Positions 7,999-16,977 of a DNA stretch of 64,000 bases are shown in pieces. The first letter of the stretch is position 1. Each line of letters begins with the position of its first letter. This DNA comes from Flavobacterium pokkalii (GTDB lineage: Bacteria; Bacteroidota; Bacteroidia; Flavobacteriales; Flavobacteriaceae): assembly GCF_014596575.1 (NCBI RefSeq), contig NZ_NASZ01000006.1, forward strand, positions 1-64,000, given 5' to 3'. The notes below the pieces were generated by a model, which did not search any database, was not told the origin of the DNA, and was given only the letters and a program-made list of their open reading frames with translations. A program made the position numbers and the translations under genes.

Positions 7999-8847
7999 AT
8001 GAATAAAAGAGTATTACTAGTATTCGCTCTGCTAATGAGTTCGACTTTAGTGTCGGCACAATCTATAAAAGCGCCAAAGGGACGTATCGCTATTGTAGCC
8101 GATGGGAACTCACCAGACCCAGACGACCTTGGAGGAACAGCCATCACCTTGGCTTTATTGAAAGCGACAGCTTTGACAGATCGATTGGTGCATTACTCAC
8201 ACAGTTGTGATTTGGTACGAGTAGATCGAATTTCGGAAGCGGCAGAAAAGGAAAGGCACGCCATGATGCAAACGGCTTGTGACGGTACAGCCAGACGCTG
8301 GGGCGGTTTTGAGCATATCACTTTTTGGGATGCCAAATGGCAATTGGATCAAACAATCAAGGATTTAAGTAAAGCCATCAATGCTTCTACTGCTGATGAT
8401 CCGTTGTGGATAATTGAAGCCGGGGAACCTGATATCATCGGTTTTGCATTGGATGCTACGCCAAAAGAAAAACACAAATTTGTAAAGGTAATTACCCATC
8501 ATCCTGCGAACGATGATGCTGGGGATTTCTATAAATGGAAGCAAATTCTGGATTTTGGAGTAGAAGAAGTGCGTATTCCAGACCAAAATACCTATCTAAA
8601 AGTAAAAGAATCACAATGGGACTGGGCTAAGAATCACCCTGATGACCGCATGCAATTTATATGGTTAATGGGAAAATTGGCCGAGATTGATAATGTGGTT
8701 AAATTCCAAAAAGGCTATTGGGATTGTTCAGATGCGGGGATGGTATTGTATTGGATTACAGGAGCAACCAATGGCGGTTTGAAAGAAGGAAAAGTAGAAG
8801 ATGTGAAGGCATTATTGCTTAATTATTTAGATAAAAAAGAAAAATAA
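7999..8847 (+). CDS. Secreted nucleoside-hydrolase-like protein, 282 aa
   Basis: The ATG at 7999 gives a clean signal peptide (MNKRVLLVFALLMSSTLVSAQ), so I prefer it to frame extensions overlapping the previous gene. The mature N-terminus IAIVADGNSPDPDDLGG resembles the Asp-rich calcium site of inosine-uridine nucleoside hydrolases and of the related DUF1593 proteins. Further on, DPLWIIEAGEPDIIGFAL and VKVITHHPAND agree with that alpha/beta fold. True nucleosidase activity is doubtful because the protein is exported and sits between a binding module and a sulfatase. A glycosyl-bond hydrolase acting on a sulfated or modified sugar is one alternative. It ends 7 bases before the next gene, so the two are co-transcribed. 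Confidence 0.65.
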   Translation: MNKRVLLVFALLMSSTLVSAQSIKAPKGRIAIVADGNSPDPDDLGGTAITLALLKATALTDRLVHYSHSCDLVRVDRISEAAEKERHAMMQTACDGTARRWGGFEHITFWDAKWQLDQTIKDLSKAINASTADDPLWIIEAGEPDIIGFALDATPKEKHKFVKVITHHPANDDAGDFYKWKQILDFGVEEVRIPDQNTYLKVKESQWDWAKNHPDDRMQFIWLMGKLAEIDNVVKFQKGYWDCSDAGMVLYWITGATNGGLKEGKVEDVKALLLNYLDKKEK

Positions 8848-8854
8848 TAATTAG

Positions 8855-10309
8855 ATGAAAGGGTTTTATAGTGCCAGTCTTTTTTTTATGTTATTTCTTG
8901 TTGTTTTTGACGGTTTTGCGCAACCATCAAAATCAAAAACTGAGAAGCAACCTAACCTTGTTTTTATTTTTGCTGACCAATATAGGAGACCTTCTTTGGG
9001 ATTTTTGAACGAAGACCCTGTTGTTACGCCTAACATTGACCAACTTGCAAAAGAGGGGGTGTTTTTCAGCAAAGCCGTTGCTAACCATCCGCTTTGTAGT
9101 CCTTATCGAGGGATGTTGATGACAGGAAAATACCCGCTCTCTAATGGCGTAATTGCAAATTGCCAATCGTCACGAACAGAATTTGGGAATTACTTAAAAA
9201 AGGAAGAAATCACTTTTTCGGATGTCTTGGTTAATAATGGGTATAGTGCAGCTTATGTAGGCAAATGGCATCTAGACGGTCCTAAGCCTACCAAACCGGG
9301 AGAAAAAATGATTTGGGATGCTTGGTGTCCTCCTGAAAATCGTCATGGTTTTACATTTTGGCATGCTTACGGGACCCACAATAGTCATAATACACCCTAT
9401 TATTGGACTACAAATGCCAAAGAAAACGAAATAACAACCATCAAAGAATGGTCACCCATACACGAGGCTGATGTAATTATTGATTATTTAAAAAATCAAA
9501 ATAATCAAAGAGCTAATAGCAAACCTTTTGCTTTGTTTTGGTCCATCAATCCTCCACATACCCCTTTTACTCAAGTTCCTGATAAATATAAAAAACAGTA
9601 TGAGGGAAGGGATTATAAGGAGTTGCTAAACCGTCCTAATGTACAGTTTACAAACAATAAAGAACTGAAAAGGGGAGATAGAGGCGTGGATGCTAGATTG
9701 TATCAAGCACCCGATTATTTCGCTTCTGTAAATGGAGTTGATGAACAAATAGGTAGAGTGGTGCAACAGTTAAAAGATATGGGAATCTATGACAATACCA
9801 TTATCGTTTTCTCAGCTGATCACGGAGAAATGTTAGGAAGTCAAGGACTGATGCATAAGAACGTCTGGTTTAGAGAGTCGTATGAAATTCCGTTTATTGT
9901 TCATTATCCTAAAAAAGTAAAACCAAAAACCGAAGACTTGTTAATCAGCGTGCCTGATTATATGCCTACATTGTTAGGATTGATGGGATTAAGCCATCAA
10001 ATACCAAAAACAATTGAAGGAAAAGATTTTTCGAATGTCTTTTATAATAAGTCGGTAATCCGCCCCGATAAACAACTCTACTTTGGTTCTGAACCTGAAA
10101 ATCCTAGTTCGGGCACTAGAGGATTTCGAAATGCTGACTATACTTTTGCAGTTGTTAAAGATGAAAAAGGAAGCAAATTCTATTATTTATACAACGATAA
10201 AAAAGACCCGTACCAAATGACCAATTTATGGGGAATCGATAAAGATTTAGATAAGAAAATGGAAAGGGAGTTGGAAGTATTTCTTCGTCAAATGAAAGAC
10301 CCTTGGTAA
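8855..10309 (+). CDS. S1-family sulfatase, 484 aa
   Basis: This is an exported arylsulfatase-fold enzyme (signal peptide 1-23). The formylglycine motif C-S-P-Y-R starts at Cys81, followed by GMLMTGKYP, and the metal-site Asp41 lies in FIFADQYRR. FSADHGEMLG at about residue 320 provides the second metal-binding Asp-His. FGly-dependent S1 sulfatases hydrolyse sugar O-sulfate esters; the exact position on the sugar cannot be predicted here. The DQYRRPS N-terminal motif groups it with the sulfatases at 22327 and 25434 (DQWRGSA, DELRAQA). It is third in the 7242-11867 unit. Confidence 0.93.
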   Translation: MKGFYSASLFFMLFLVVFDGFAQPSKSKTEKQPNLVFIFADQYRRPSLGFLNEDPVVTPNIDQLAKEGVFFSKAVANHPLCSPYRGMLMTGKYPLSNGVIANCQSSRTEFGNYLKKEEITFSDVLVNNGYSAAYVGKWHLDGPKPTKPGEKMIWDAWCPPENRHGFTFWHAYGTHNSHNTPYYWTTNAKENEITTIKEWSPIHEADVIIDYLKNQNNQRANSKPFALFWSINPPHTPFTQVPDKYKKQYEGRDYKELLNRPNVQFTNNKELKRGDRGVDARLYQAPDYFASVNGVDEQIGRVVQQLKDMGIYDNTIIVFSADHGEMLGSQGLMHKNVWFRESYEIPFIVHYPKKVKPKTEDLLISVPDYMPTLLGLMGLSHQIPKTIEGKDFSNVFYNKSVIRPDKQLYFGSEPENPSSGTRGFRNADYTFAVVKDEKGSKFYYLYNDKKDPYQMTNLWGIDKDLDKKMERELEVFLRQMKDPW

Positions 10310-10382
10310 TAGTTATCGTCTCAATAAGTTTTAATAAAATGATAAGTAAACAAGATAGTTGTCTTGATAAATAATGTGATGT

Positions 10383-11867
10383 ATGATTCATAATATAAAA
10401 AAAAGAGCTTTGGTTGTCATGACCTATCTAGGTTGTACTTTGGGAATGATGGCTCAAGAAAAACCGAATGTTGTGGTTTTTTTAGTTGATGATTTGCGCA
10501 CCGAATTAGGTTGTTATGGCAATCCAATAGTGAAAAGCCCTAATATTGATGCCTTGGCCAAAGAAGGGGTGTTGTTTCAAAAGGCCTATGCACAGCAAGC
10601 CCTATGTGCGCCTTCTCGAATGAGCTTGTTGTCAGGTTTACGTCCTGAAACTTTCGGGATTTATTCGTTGTTTACTTCGTTTCGTTCCGTTCATAAAGAG
10701 GTGGTGACTTTGCCTCAATTTTTTAAAGCCAATGGGTACCAGACAGTCAGTGTAGGGAAGGTGTACCATCACGGTTTTGATGATAAAGATAGTTGGAGTA
10801 TGCTGTTTCCGAAAGAAAGCAATTCTTGGGTAAAACCCGAAAACCTGGCTTTAATTGAACGTCTGAAAAAATCTGGAAAAGGCAGTAATGGGCCGGCCTA
10901 TGAATGTGAAGAGGTAGAAGATGAGGCTTATAAAGACGGTCGTGCGGTAAAAAATGCAATTGAAACACTTCAAAAGTTGAAAAACGATAAGTTTATGATG
11001 GTGGTAGGACTGACCAAACCTCATTTGCCTTTTAATGTGCCAAAAAAATATTGGGATTTATACAATAAAGAAGATTTTAAAGTCCCTTCAAAAGAAGAGC
11101 CAAAGGATATGTACAAATTAGCATTGACCAATTGGGGTGAATTGCGTGGTTATTATGGCATACCGCAGGAAGGCGTTTTGGATGATGAAATGACCAAAAC
11201 ATTGATACATGGCTACCATGCGAGCGTGAGTTACACCGATGCACAGGTAGGTAAGGTAATGAAGGCTTTGGAGCAACTAGACTTGCGCAAAAATACGATT
11301 GTCGTTTTTATGAGCGACCACGGCTGGAAACTAGGCGAATACGGTGCTTGGTGCAAACACAGTAACTTTGAATTGGATGTAAATGTACCTCTAATTATCA
11401 GTAGAGAAACGGGATATAAAAACAGAGTGACCAATGCCAAATCCAATGCTTTAGTTGAAAATTTGGATTTATTTCCTACACTTGCTGATGCCTGCGGATT
11501 AAAAGACACTCCTAAATTAGAAGGAAAAAGCCTTTTGCTATTGCTAAATTCCCCTAGCCTTAAGTGGAGTCAAGGTGCTTATAGCGTGTATCCAAGAGGT
11601 AAAAATGTCATGGGATTTACTTGTACCGATGGAACTTGGAGATACACGGAATGGTGGGACAACAAAGCACAAAAAACAATTGATAGTGAACTTTATACTT
11701 GTAAAGAAAATTATATGGTGCGTGTCGAGAACCTTGCTAAAAACGCCAAAAACGCTAAAGAGGTTAAGCGAATGAAATTGTTGTTAGAAAAACAATATCC
11801 ATTACAGCTTCGATCTTCGTATCCTCAAAATGACAAAGGCAATAGTGGAAAAAATAGTAGTGAATAA
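10383..11867 (+). CDS. S1-family sulfatase, iduronate-2-sulfatase-like, 494 aa
   Basis: The formylglycine motif is CAPSR (Cys75) in [17 protein letters not shown], with the metal-binding Asp pair in FLVDDLR (36-37) and [13 protein letters not shown] further on. [22 protein letters not shown] and GKVYHHG are typical of the iduronate-2-sulfatase-like branch. A signal peptide ends near MMAQ (24). The closest relative in the window is the sulfatase at 32457, with which it shares long blocks ([34 protein letters not shown]). It is last in its unit; a 918-base gene-free region follows. Confidence 0.93.
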   Translation: MIHNIKKRALVVMTYLGCTLGMMAQEKPNVVVFLVDDLRTELGCYGNPIVKSPNIDALAKEGVLFQKAYAQQALCAPSRMSLLSGLRPETFGIYSLFTSFRSVHKEVVTLPQFFKANGYQTVSVGKVYHHGFDDKDSWSMLFPKESNSWVKPENLALIERLKKSGKGSNGPAYECEEVEDEAYKDGRAVKNAIETLQKLKNDKFMMVVGLTKPHLPFNVPKKYWDLYNKEDFKVPSKEEPKDMYKLALTNWGELRGYYGIPQEGVLDDEMTKTLIHGYHASVSYTDAQVGKVMKALEQLDLRKNTIVVFMSDHGWKLGEYGAWCKHSNFELDVNVPLIISRETGYKNRVTNAKSNALVENLDLFPTLADACGLKDTPKLEGKSLLLLLNSPSLKWSQGAYSVYPRGKNVMGFTCTDGTWRYTEWWDNKAQKTIDSELYTCKENYMVRVENLAKNAKNAKEVKRMKLLLEKQYPLQLRSSYPQNDKGNSGKNSSE

Positions 11868-12016
11868 TTTTTATTAATATTCGGATGATAATGAATAAGT
11901 GCTTGTGTCAAAGATAAAAGTAAACTATTGAATTAGTTATCATTTTTTATTTATAAACTGAATTTGATTAAAGAAAAGAAAACTATAGATATTAGTTTTT
12001 CTTTGATTTTACCCTA

Positions 12017-12056
12017 CAATACAGGATAGGAATACTGTAAAAAAGGGCTAGGTTTG
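12017..12056 (+). promoter_or_regulatory. Promoter of CAGGAYAG class (upstream module)
   Basis: CAATACAGGATAG (12017-12029), 19 nt, then TAGGTTTG (12049-12056), an exact TAnnTTTG. Transcription would run into the strong terminator at 12153-12197 after about 100 nt, so the transcript may be a short RNA unless termination is relieved. Confidence 0.6.
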
Positions 12057-12152
12057 TAATGAATTTGTAAAAATTCTTTTGGTTAGAATGGTATATTAAT
12101 ATCTTAAATTGGTTGTTTTTAGATATTAAATATCCTTTAGTTTGGTAGTTTT

Positions 12153-12197
12153 AAATCATCTTGTCTTATGTCATTTTAAGACAGGATGATTTTTTTT
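12153..12197 (+). terminator. Strong intrinsic terminator or attenuator hairpin
   Basis: A 16-bp stem with a single T-G pair (12153-12168 with 12177-12192), an 8-nt loop and a run of eight T form a textbook intrinsic terminator. It lies about 100 nt downstream of the promoter at 12017 and about 290 bases after the preceding gene, so it may act as a leader terminator and not as the end of the sulfatase operon. Confidence 0.75.
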
Positions 12198-12612
12198 ATT
12201 TTGTTAAAATTAGTATTCTTATGAGTAAGATTTCATAGCATTCTTCAACTGCTCTCACAAGGAATATAATAATAACCTATGCACAAATATTTAATAATTT
12301 TTTTTGGAGATGTACTTTTAGTTTTAAAAATCTTATTTTACATATATATATTTAAATATATCATCAGAGGGTTATTATTCTATTGAAATTATTTGAATTT
12401 ATAGTGGGCAAGAGCCTGGATCCTTATAAGAATTAAAATATTCTGTGAAAGATAATGATAAAGTAATAGCTTGAAATGCATTTAAAAGGTAAATTTTTAA
12501 TTTCATGTTTTTAGTTTAATAATTGATGTTAAAGATAATTTTTTGTAAGGTTATATCTGTGCTGTATTGTTCTGTAAAATAAAAAATGTTTGTTTTTTGG
12601 GCTGAAACCATA

Positions 12613-12652
12613 CAAAGCAGGATAGAACAGCTTATTCGAAGTTTTAAATATG
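12613..12652 (+). promoter_or_regulatory. Promoter of CAGGAYAG class (operon with lyase-like gene and rhaM)
   Basis: CAAAGCAGGATAG (12613-12625), 19 nt, then TAAATATG (12645-12652), one mismatch to TAnnTTTG. It predicts a leader of about 125 nt before the ATG at 12786, containing the hairpin at 12731-12777. Confidence 0.55.
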
Positions 12653-12730
12653 AAACAATCTATTTTTTTAATAAGTCGTTTGTTTATTAGGAAATTATTA
12701 AAATAGTTTTATTTGGTATTTTTAGTTTTC

Positions 12731-12777
12731 AAAATCATTCCGTCTTTTTTTGTTATAGAGAGATGGGGTGATTTTTT
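12731..12777 (+). promoter_or_regulatory. Terminator-like leader hairpin just before start codon, possible attenuator
   Basis: A 15-bp stem with three G-U pairs (12731-12745 with 12761-12775) is followed by six T, 8 bases before the ATG at 12786. It resembles the terminator at 12153-12197 in the AAATCAT...TGATTT ends. It could terminate transcription early or sequester the initiation region. No aptamer of a known riboswitch class is evident. Confidence 0.5.
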
Positions 12778-12785
12778 AGTTATTA

Positions 12786-14072
12786 ATGATGAATCTCTTC
12801 ATCGTGAAAAATGTTACAATTATGGATATAAAGAATATAATTAAAGTCAGTCTGGTAGTACCTGTCATGGTTGTGTCAACTGTGAAATTACAGGCACAGG
12901 ATGAAAAAAACAATCAAATGGGTAAAAACCATGTCGTTCAAAATAGTACTAAAAACGCAGTTTTAGATTTTAACGAACTCATAGAAGCTAAAAAGAAAAC
13001 TACGAGTAATTCCTATAAGCCTCTTTATCAAAAAATAATAAAAGAAGCTGATGCCGCCTTGCTGAATGGAACCTATTCAGTCATGCAAAAAACACAAATG
13101 CCTGCCAGCGGCGATAAGCACGATTATTATTCGATTGGCCCATATTGGTGGCCTGATCCTGCAAAATCTGACGGTTTGCCATGGATACGAAAAGATGGAA
13201 AAGTCAACCCCTTAACAAGAGAAGGAAGTACTGATTTTGAAACCAAGCAAAAAATGTTCAACAGTACGGAATCTTTGGCTTTAGCCTATTTCTTTTCGAA
13301 TAAAAAGCAGTATGCAGATAAAGTACTAGAATTAATTCAGGTGTGGTTTGTTAATGAAGATACCAAGATGAATCCTAACCTCAATTTTGCCCAAGGCGTA
13401 CCGGGCGAAAATGCTGGGAGAGGAATTGGTATTATTGAATTTGCAGATGTTACTAAGGTGCTAATAGCAATTGAAATTTTAGAGTTAAACCAACAAATGG
13501 ATGCGAATACCAGCCAAGCCTTGCGAAAATGGTTTACAGATTATGCGTATTGGTTGCAAACCAGTGAAAATGGCGTTTTTGAAAAAAACACTAAAAATAA
13601 TCATGGAACACATTATGATCAACAACTGATTTCTATTTTGCTTTTTTTAAATCGGACAGATGAAGCCAAGCAACTTTTAGAATTGGTAAAAACAGAGCGC
13701 ATTGCCAAACAAATTCAGCCAAATGGTGCTCAACCTCATGAATTAGCCAGAACCAAGGCTTTGTCTTATAGTACGATGAACTTAAGAGGATTTACAGAGC
13801 TAGCTGTTTTAGGGAAAAAACTGGGTGTGGATTTGTGGAATTATAAGGCGGAAAATGGAGCTGGAATAATCAATGCCTTTGAATTTTTGAAACCCTATGC
13901 CAAAGGAGAGAAAAAGTGGGATTATCAACAGATAGCTGACACTGACAAGGTTTTAAAAAGTCTTAAAGAGTTATTTGCTTTTGCGGGTAGCGAATTTAAT
14001 AATGAAGACTATTGTCGTATCGGTTCGAATAAAAATGACAGCCCGAACTCCTTATTTTATCAATGTAATTAA
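12786..14072 (+). CDS. Alginate-lyase-superfamily secreted protein, 428 aa
   Basis: The product has the alginate lyase domain (PF05426) pattern: YYSIGPYWWPDP near residue 115, then STESLALAYFFSNKKQYADKV, and NNHGTHYD (His273) with the Asn-His signature of the (alpha/alpha)-barrel lyase active site, followed by RTKALSYSTMNLRGF. The signal peptide is preceded by 12 extra residues; an internal ATG at 12822 (MDIKNIIKVSLVV) is an equally good start. In a rhamnose/sulfate locus the substrate is unlikely to be alginate; action on ulvan oligosaccharides (lyase or the dehydratase activity reported from flavobacterial ulvan loci) is an inference. It is followed by rhaM after 15 bases, and its 3' third is duplicated at 16555-16956. 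Confidence 0.8.
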   Translation: MMNLFIVKNVTIMDIKNIIKVSLVVPVMVVSTVKLQAQDEKNNQMGKNHVVQNSTKNAVLDFNELIEAKKKTTSNSYKPLYQKIIKEADAALLNGTYSVMQKTQMPASGDKHDYYSIGPYWWPDPAKSDGLPWIRKDGKVNPLTREGSTDFETKQKMFNSTESLALAYFFSNKKQYADKVLELIQVWFVNEDTKMNPNLNFAQGVPGENAGRGIGIIEFADVTKVLIAIEILELNQQMDANTSQALRKWFTDYAYWLQTSENGVFEKNTKNNHGTHYDQQLISILLFLNRTDEAKQLLELVKTERIAKQIQPNGAQPHELARTKALSYSTMNLRGFTELAVLGKKLGVDLWNYKAENGAGIINAFEFLKPYAKGEKKWDYQQIADTDKVLKSLKELFAFAGSEFNNEDYCRIGSNKNDSPNSLFYQCN

Positions 14073-14087
14073 TAAAACTATATAACT

Positions 14088-14402
14088 ATGCAGAGACTAG
14101 CCTTTAAAATGAAATTGAATCCAGGTCAGAAAGAGGCCTACACCAAGCGTCATAATGAACTATGGCCAGAACTTCATGCGCTTTTAAAAGAAAACGGAGT
14201 GAGCGAATATTCTATTTTTTTGGATGAAGAAACCCATACCTTGTTTGCTTTTCAAAAAGTTTCGGGAGCTGGTGGTTCACAAGATTTGGCTTCTAATGAA
14301 ATTGTAAAAAAATGGTGGGACTTTATGGCTGATATTATGGAGACAAATCCTGATAATTCGCCAGTTTCAGTGTCTTTAGAAGAGGTGTTTTACATGCCTT
14401 AG
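14088..14402 (+). CDS. rhaM: L-rhamnose mutarotase (copy 1)
   Basis: A complete 104-residue protein matches the RhaM family (PF05336) end to end: MQRLAFKMKLNPGQ, RHNELWPEL, SEYSIFLDEETHTLFAF, KWWDFMADIMETNPDNSPVS and EEVFYMP. RhaM interconverts alpha and beta anomers of L-rhamnose in the cytoplasm, feeding the isomerase. It is the clearest evidence that rhamnose is released from the substrate. It is co-transcribed with the lyase-like gene upstream. A second copy at 16978-17292 encodes the same protein except for the last residue (Pro here, Glu there). Confidence 0.95.
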   Translation: MQRLAFKMKLNPGQKEAYTKRHNELWPELHALLKENGVSEYSIFLDEETHTLFAFQKVSGAGGSQDLASNEIVKKWWDFMADIMETNPDNSPVSVSLEEVFYMP

Positions 14403-14408
14403 ATTTTT

Positions 14409-14463
14409 ATTACAAACTGTAAATGTTTTTTAAGATTAACCTCCTTAAAATATAGTTTGTAAT
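14409..14463. other. Nested inverted repeat between rhaM and the GH-A gene
   Basis: Outer arms ATTACAAACT/AGTTTGTAAT (14409-14418, 14454-14463) enclose inner arms TTTTAAG/CTTAAAA (14428-14434, 14444-14450). In RNA this gives a two-tier hairpin directly after the rhaM stop. No long T-run follows, so it is a weak terminator or a stabiliser. No counterpart follows the second rhaM copy. Confidence 0.5.
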
Positions 14464-14511
14464 TATGATGTCTCTTATTAACTGCTAAATATATAATTAA
14501 AACAAAAAAAA

Positions 14512-16365
14512 ATGAAAATTAAAACCACTACTTTATTCTTAGGACTTATACTTATAGCAGGTATAAGTTCTAATTCATCGGCTCAAAGTTATCCTTTTAC
14601 TTTGCCTGCAACAGTATCAGGTGCTATTAATATTAAAACAGCTACAAAAGTCAAGCACAACAATTTGCAACTTGGATTGAATCTTGAGGGATTCAAAACA
14701 ACAGAGGATAGAAATAATTTTAAGAAATTAAATCCCATAGTTGCTAGATATCCACATGGTATTTTTGCAAATTGGCATGATTGGGCAACAGACAAAACTA
14801 GAGTTTTTGGAACTACTTCTTTTACAGTTAAAACTCCAACAGGAACCAAAAATGTTACTATAAGCGAGCTTAGTACAATCCAAGCAAAGGAGGCTAGTGA
14901 TCAGACTGTAGGACTAAATGAATTTGAAAGTTTATATGATGAACAAACGAATAAATTTAAAACGGTTTGGACGTTTAACATGAGTGCTGATGGTACTGAT
15001 TTTACTAAAAGTACAGAAACTATAAAGCGTTATGATGATTTAGTAAGAAGAGGGCTACCTGTAGAATATGTAGAAATGGGTAATGAAAATTTTTATGCAG
15101 GTCAACGCAGTTCAATTATTCCAAATCAAGAGGAATATATTAAGAGGGCTAAAAAAATGAATGCTGATCTTAAAGCAAGAGCAAATGCTTTAAGAAAAGA
15201 TTTTCCTAATATACCTGTTGTAAAAACAGCTGTACCAATGATGCGTAAGCCAAATGGAATAAATCCTGATTGGAATGAGGTTATGGCTGCCGATCAATCA
15301 TTTTATGATGCAGTTATTGTCCATTCATATCAAGGTAGAGACCCTGATGCTGGGACGACTATAGATCCTGATGCTCCGGTTCAAGCAACAGGACTTGGAA
15401 CAGCATTAGTAGCAAGAAAATCCCTAGCCGCTTCATTTAATGATCCCAAATATGTTCACGCGTCAAATATTACTCCAAATAAACCTATTTGGTTAACAGA
15501 ATGGGGAGTGAGTTCAGATGGTCCCAATGCAGTTTCGGCTTTAGGTGCAGCTGATTGTTATATGTATTTAGCAGAGAATCCAACAAAAGTTGAAATAGCA
15601 ACTTGGTTTACTGCTACACGTTCTTTAAATGGTTTTAATCCTGAAATGATTGATAGTAATGGAAAAAAATCTTTTGATCGTACTAAAAAAACATCCTATG
15701 GTTCTATGTTTGAAATTGTTAGGAACTTTTATGAAGGAAGTGAAATATATTCAACTTCAACTAAAACTTCGTCTACTGAGCTAGAACCTGGTGTTAAGGC
15801 TATTTCTTCAATAGCAGCCATAAAAGATGGTAAGATTAGAATTATGGTTTTAAACTTGACAAACAAAGATGATGTTGTATTTCAGATTAAGATTGATGGT
15901 GTTAATTATACAAAAAATTTCAGTCATAGCGCTTTTCATTTTGCAGGTGTAAAACAAATTGACGAGAAAACATTGCCAATTGATACTAATCCTTTAGAGT
16001 TGATACAGAATGGTAAGGGTTCTATAGTTAAATTACCAAAACTTTCAATAAATGTTATTGAGTTAAGTTCAACAACTGCAAAAGAAAATTTAGATGATAA
16101 AAGCATTGTTGATGCTGACGATGAAATTGCTTCAATAAAAGTGTATCCTAATCCAGTAAAAGATTTATTTACTATTTCTTTAAAAGGTATTAATAGTGCG
16201 GAAATTATTGTAACTGATTTATTAGGGAAAATTGTCTATCAAACCAAAACTAATGAACATAGTATTCAAATTGCAAAAGGGCAACAATTTGTTTCGGGTA
16301 TTTATATGGTAAAAGTGATTGATGATAATGGAAACACCTATGAAGATAAATTAATTGTTCAATAG
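14512..16365 (+). CDS. Secreted clan GH-A glycosidase with T9SS sorting tail, 617 aa
   Basis: The signal peptide ends at SNSSAQ. The catalytic region has the clan GH-A signature: acid/base Glu192 in MGNENFY and nucleophile Glu330 in WLTEWG. It resembles GH39/GH51/GH79-type enzymes more than GH5, but I cannot assign the family. Residues 544-617 (VYPNPVKDLFTISL...YEDKLIVQ) form a Por/type IX secretion C-terminal domain, so the enzyme should be exported across the outer membrane and anchored or released. It is the only product in the window where I see such a tail. It sits between the two rhaM-containing repeat copies, is noticeably AT-rich, and has its own terminator at 16393. Confidence 0.8.
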   Translation: MKIKTTTLFLGLILIAGISSNSSAQSYPFTLPATVSGAINIKTATKVKHNNLQLGLNLEGFKTTEDRNNFKKLNPIVARYPHGIFANWHDWATDKTRVFGTTSFTVKTPTGTKNVTISELSTIQAKEASDQTVGLNEFESLYDEQTNKFKTVWTFNMSADGTDFTKSTETIKRYDDLVRRGLPVEYVEMGNENFYAGQRSSIIPNQEEYIKRAKKMNADLKARANALRKDFPNIPVVKTAVPMMRKPNGINPDWNEVMAADQSFYDAVIVHSYQGRDPDAGTTIDPDAPVQATGLGTALVARKSLAASFNDPKYVHASNITPNKPIWLTEWGVSSDGPNAVSALGAADCYMYLAENPTKVEIATWFTATRSLNGFNPEMIDSNGKKSFDRTKKTSYGSMFEIVRNFYEGSEIYSTSTKTSSTELEPGVKAISSIAAIKDGKIRIMVLNLTNKDDVVFQIKIDGVNYTKNFSHSAFHFAGVKQIDEKTLPIDTNPLELIQNGKGSIVKLPKLSINVIELSSTTAKENLDDKSIVDADDEIASIKVYPNPVKDLFTISLKGINSAEIIVTDLLGKIVYQTKTNEHSIQIAKGQQFVSGIYMVKVIDDNGNTYEDKLIVQ

Positions 16366-16392
16366 ATAAAAAGTGGTAGTTAATTAGGGAAG

Positions 16393-16429
16393 AACAGTCA
16401 AAATAGATTAAATATTTTGACTGTTTTTT
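16393..16429 (+). terminator. Intrinsic terminator after the GH-A gene
   Basis: A perfect 13-bp stem (AACAGTCAAAATA, 16393-16405, with 16413-16425), a 7-nt loop and a following T-run, 27 bases after the stop codon. Confidence 0.85.
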
Positions 16430-16451
16430 GTTTGTCCAAATTGTCCCCCAA

Positions 16452-16491
16452 CAACACAGGATAGTTGAATTGATAAGTTTTAATAATTTTA
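16452..16491 (+). promoter_or_regulatory. Promoter of CAGGAYAG class in front of truncated lyase fragment
   Basis: CAACACAGGATAG (16452-16464), 19 nt, then TAATTTTA (16484-16491), one mismatch to TAnnTTTG. It follows the terminator at 16393, so it starts a new unit (truncated fragment plus second rhaM). Confidence 0.55.
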
Positions 16492-16542
16492 GAAATATTT
16501 TCTAATTAACCAATCAACTATCTATAATTAAAATAAGGTCAT

Positions 16543-16956
16543 TTGTGCAATTATCTGCTTTTGGAAGCTGTAAAAACGGAGCGTATTACCAAACAAATCA
16601 ATCCAAACGTATCGCAACCACAAGAATTTGCCAGAACCAAAGCCTTATCTTATAGCACCATGAATTTAAAAGGATTTACAGAATTGGCCGTTTTAGGAAA
16701 AAAGCTGGGTGTTGATTTATGGAATTATAAGGCGGCTAATGGCGCTAGTATAATCAATGCCTTCGATTTTTTGAAACCCTACGCTAAGGGAGAAAAAAAA
16801 TGGTATTATAAACAAATAGCTGATGAGGAAAAAGCTATAAAAAACTTGAAAGAACTATTTGCAATGGCGGGTAGTGAATTTGATAAGGAAGAGTATTGCC
16901 AAATAGGTAGTGATAAAAAAGTATCACTCCATTCTTTACTTCACGAATGTAATTAA
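16543..16956 (+). pseudogene. 3' fragment of alginate-lyase-superfamily gene (duplication remnant)
   Basis: From about 16555 the frame encodes only the last roughly 130 residues of the 12786-14072 product (LLEAVKTERITKQINPN, ARTKALSYSTMNLKGFTELAVLGKKLGVDLWNYK, ending HECN versus QCN). About 300 N-terminal residues, including signal peptide and active-site His, are absent. The only possible start in this frame before the homology is a TTG at 16543. The protein similarity is clear but not perfect (many substitutions), so the duplication is not brand new. The fragment lies right behind a promoter, so an internal deletion after duplication probably fused promoter to gene tail. It keeps an open frame that ends where the parent gene ends. 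Confidence 0.85.
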
Positions 16957-16977
16957 TTAACTTAAAAATAAAAAACC

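Larger units (their letters stand above)
11868..12785. other. 918-base gene-free region with two paired promoter/terminator-like modules
   Basis: No credible gene lies here. The region holds two modules of the same design: CAGGAYAG-class promoter, short leader, hairpin plus T-run (12017-12197 and 12613-12777). The words TTTGGTA-TTTT and AAATCAT precede both hairpins, so the modules look like an old duplication. Between them (about 12200-12600) is AT-rich sequence without recognisable content, possibly the remnant of a lost gene. Confidence 0.7.
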
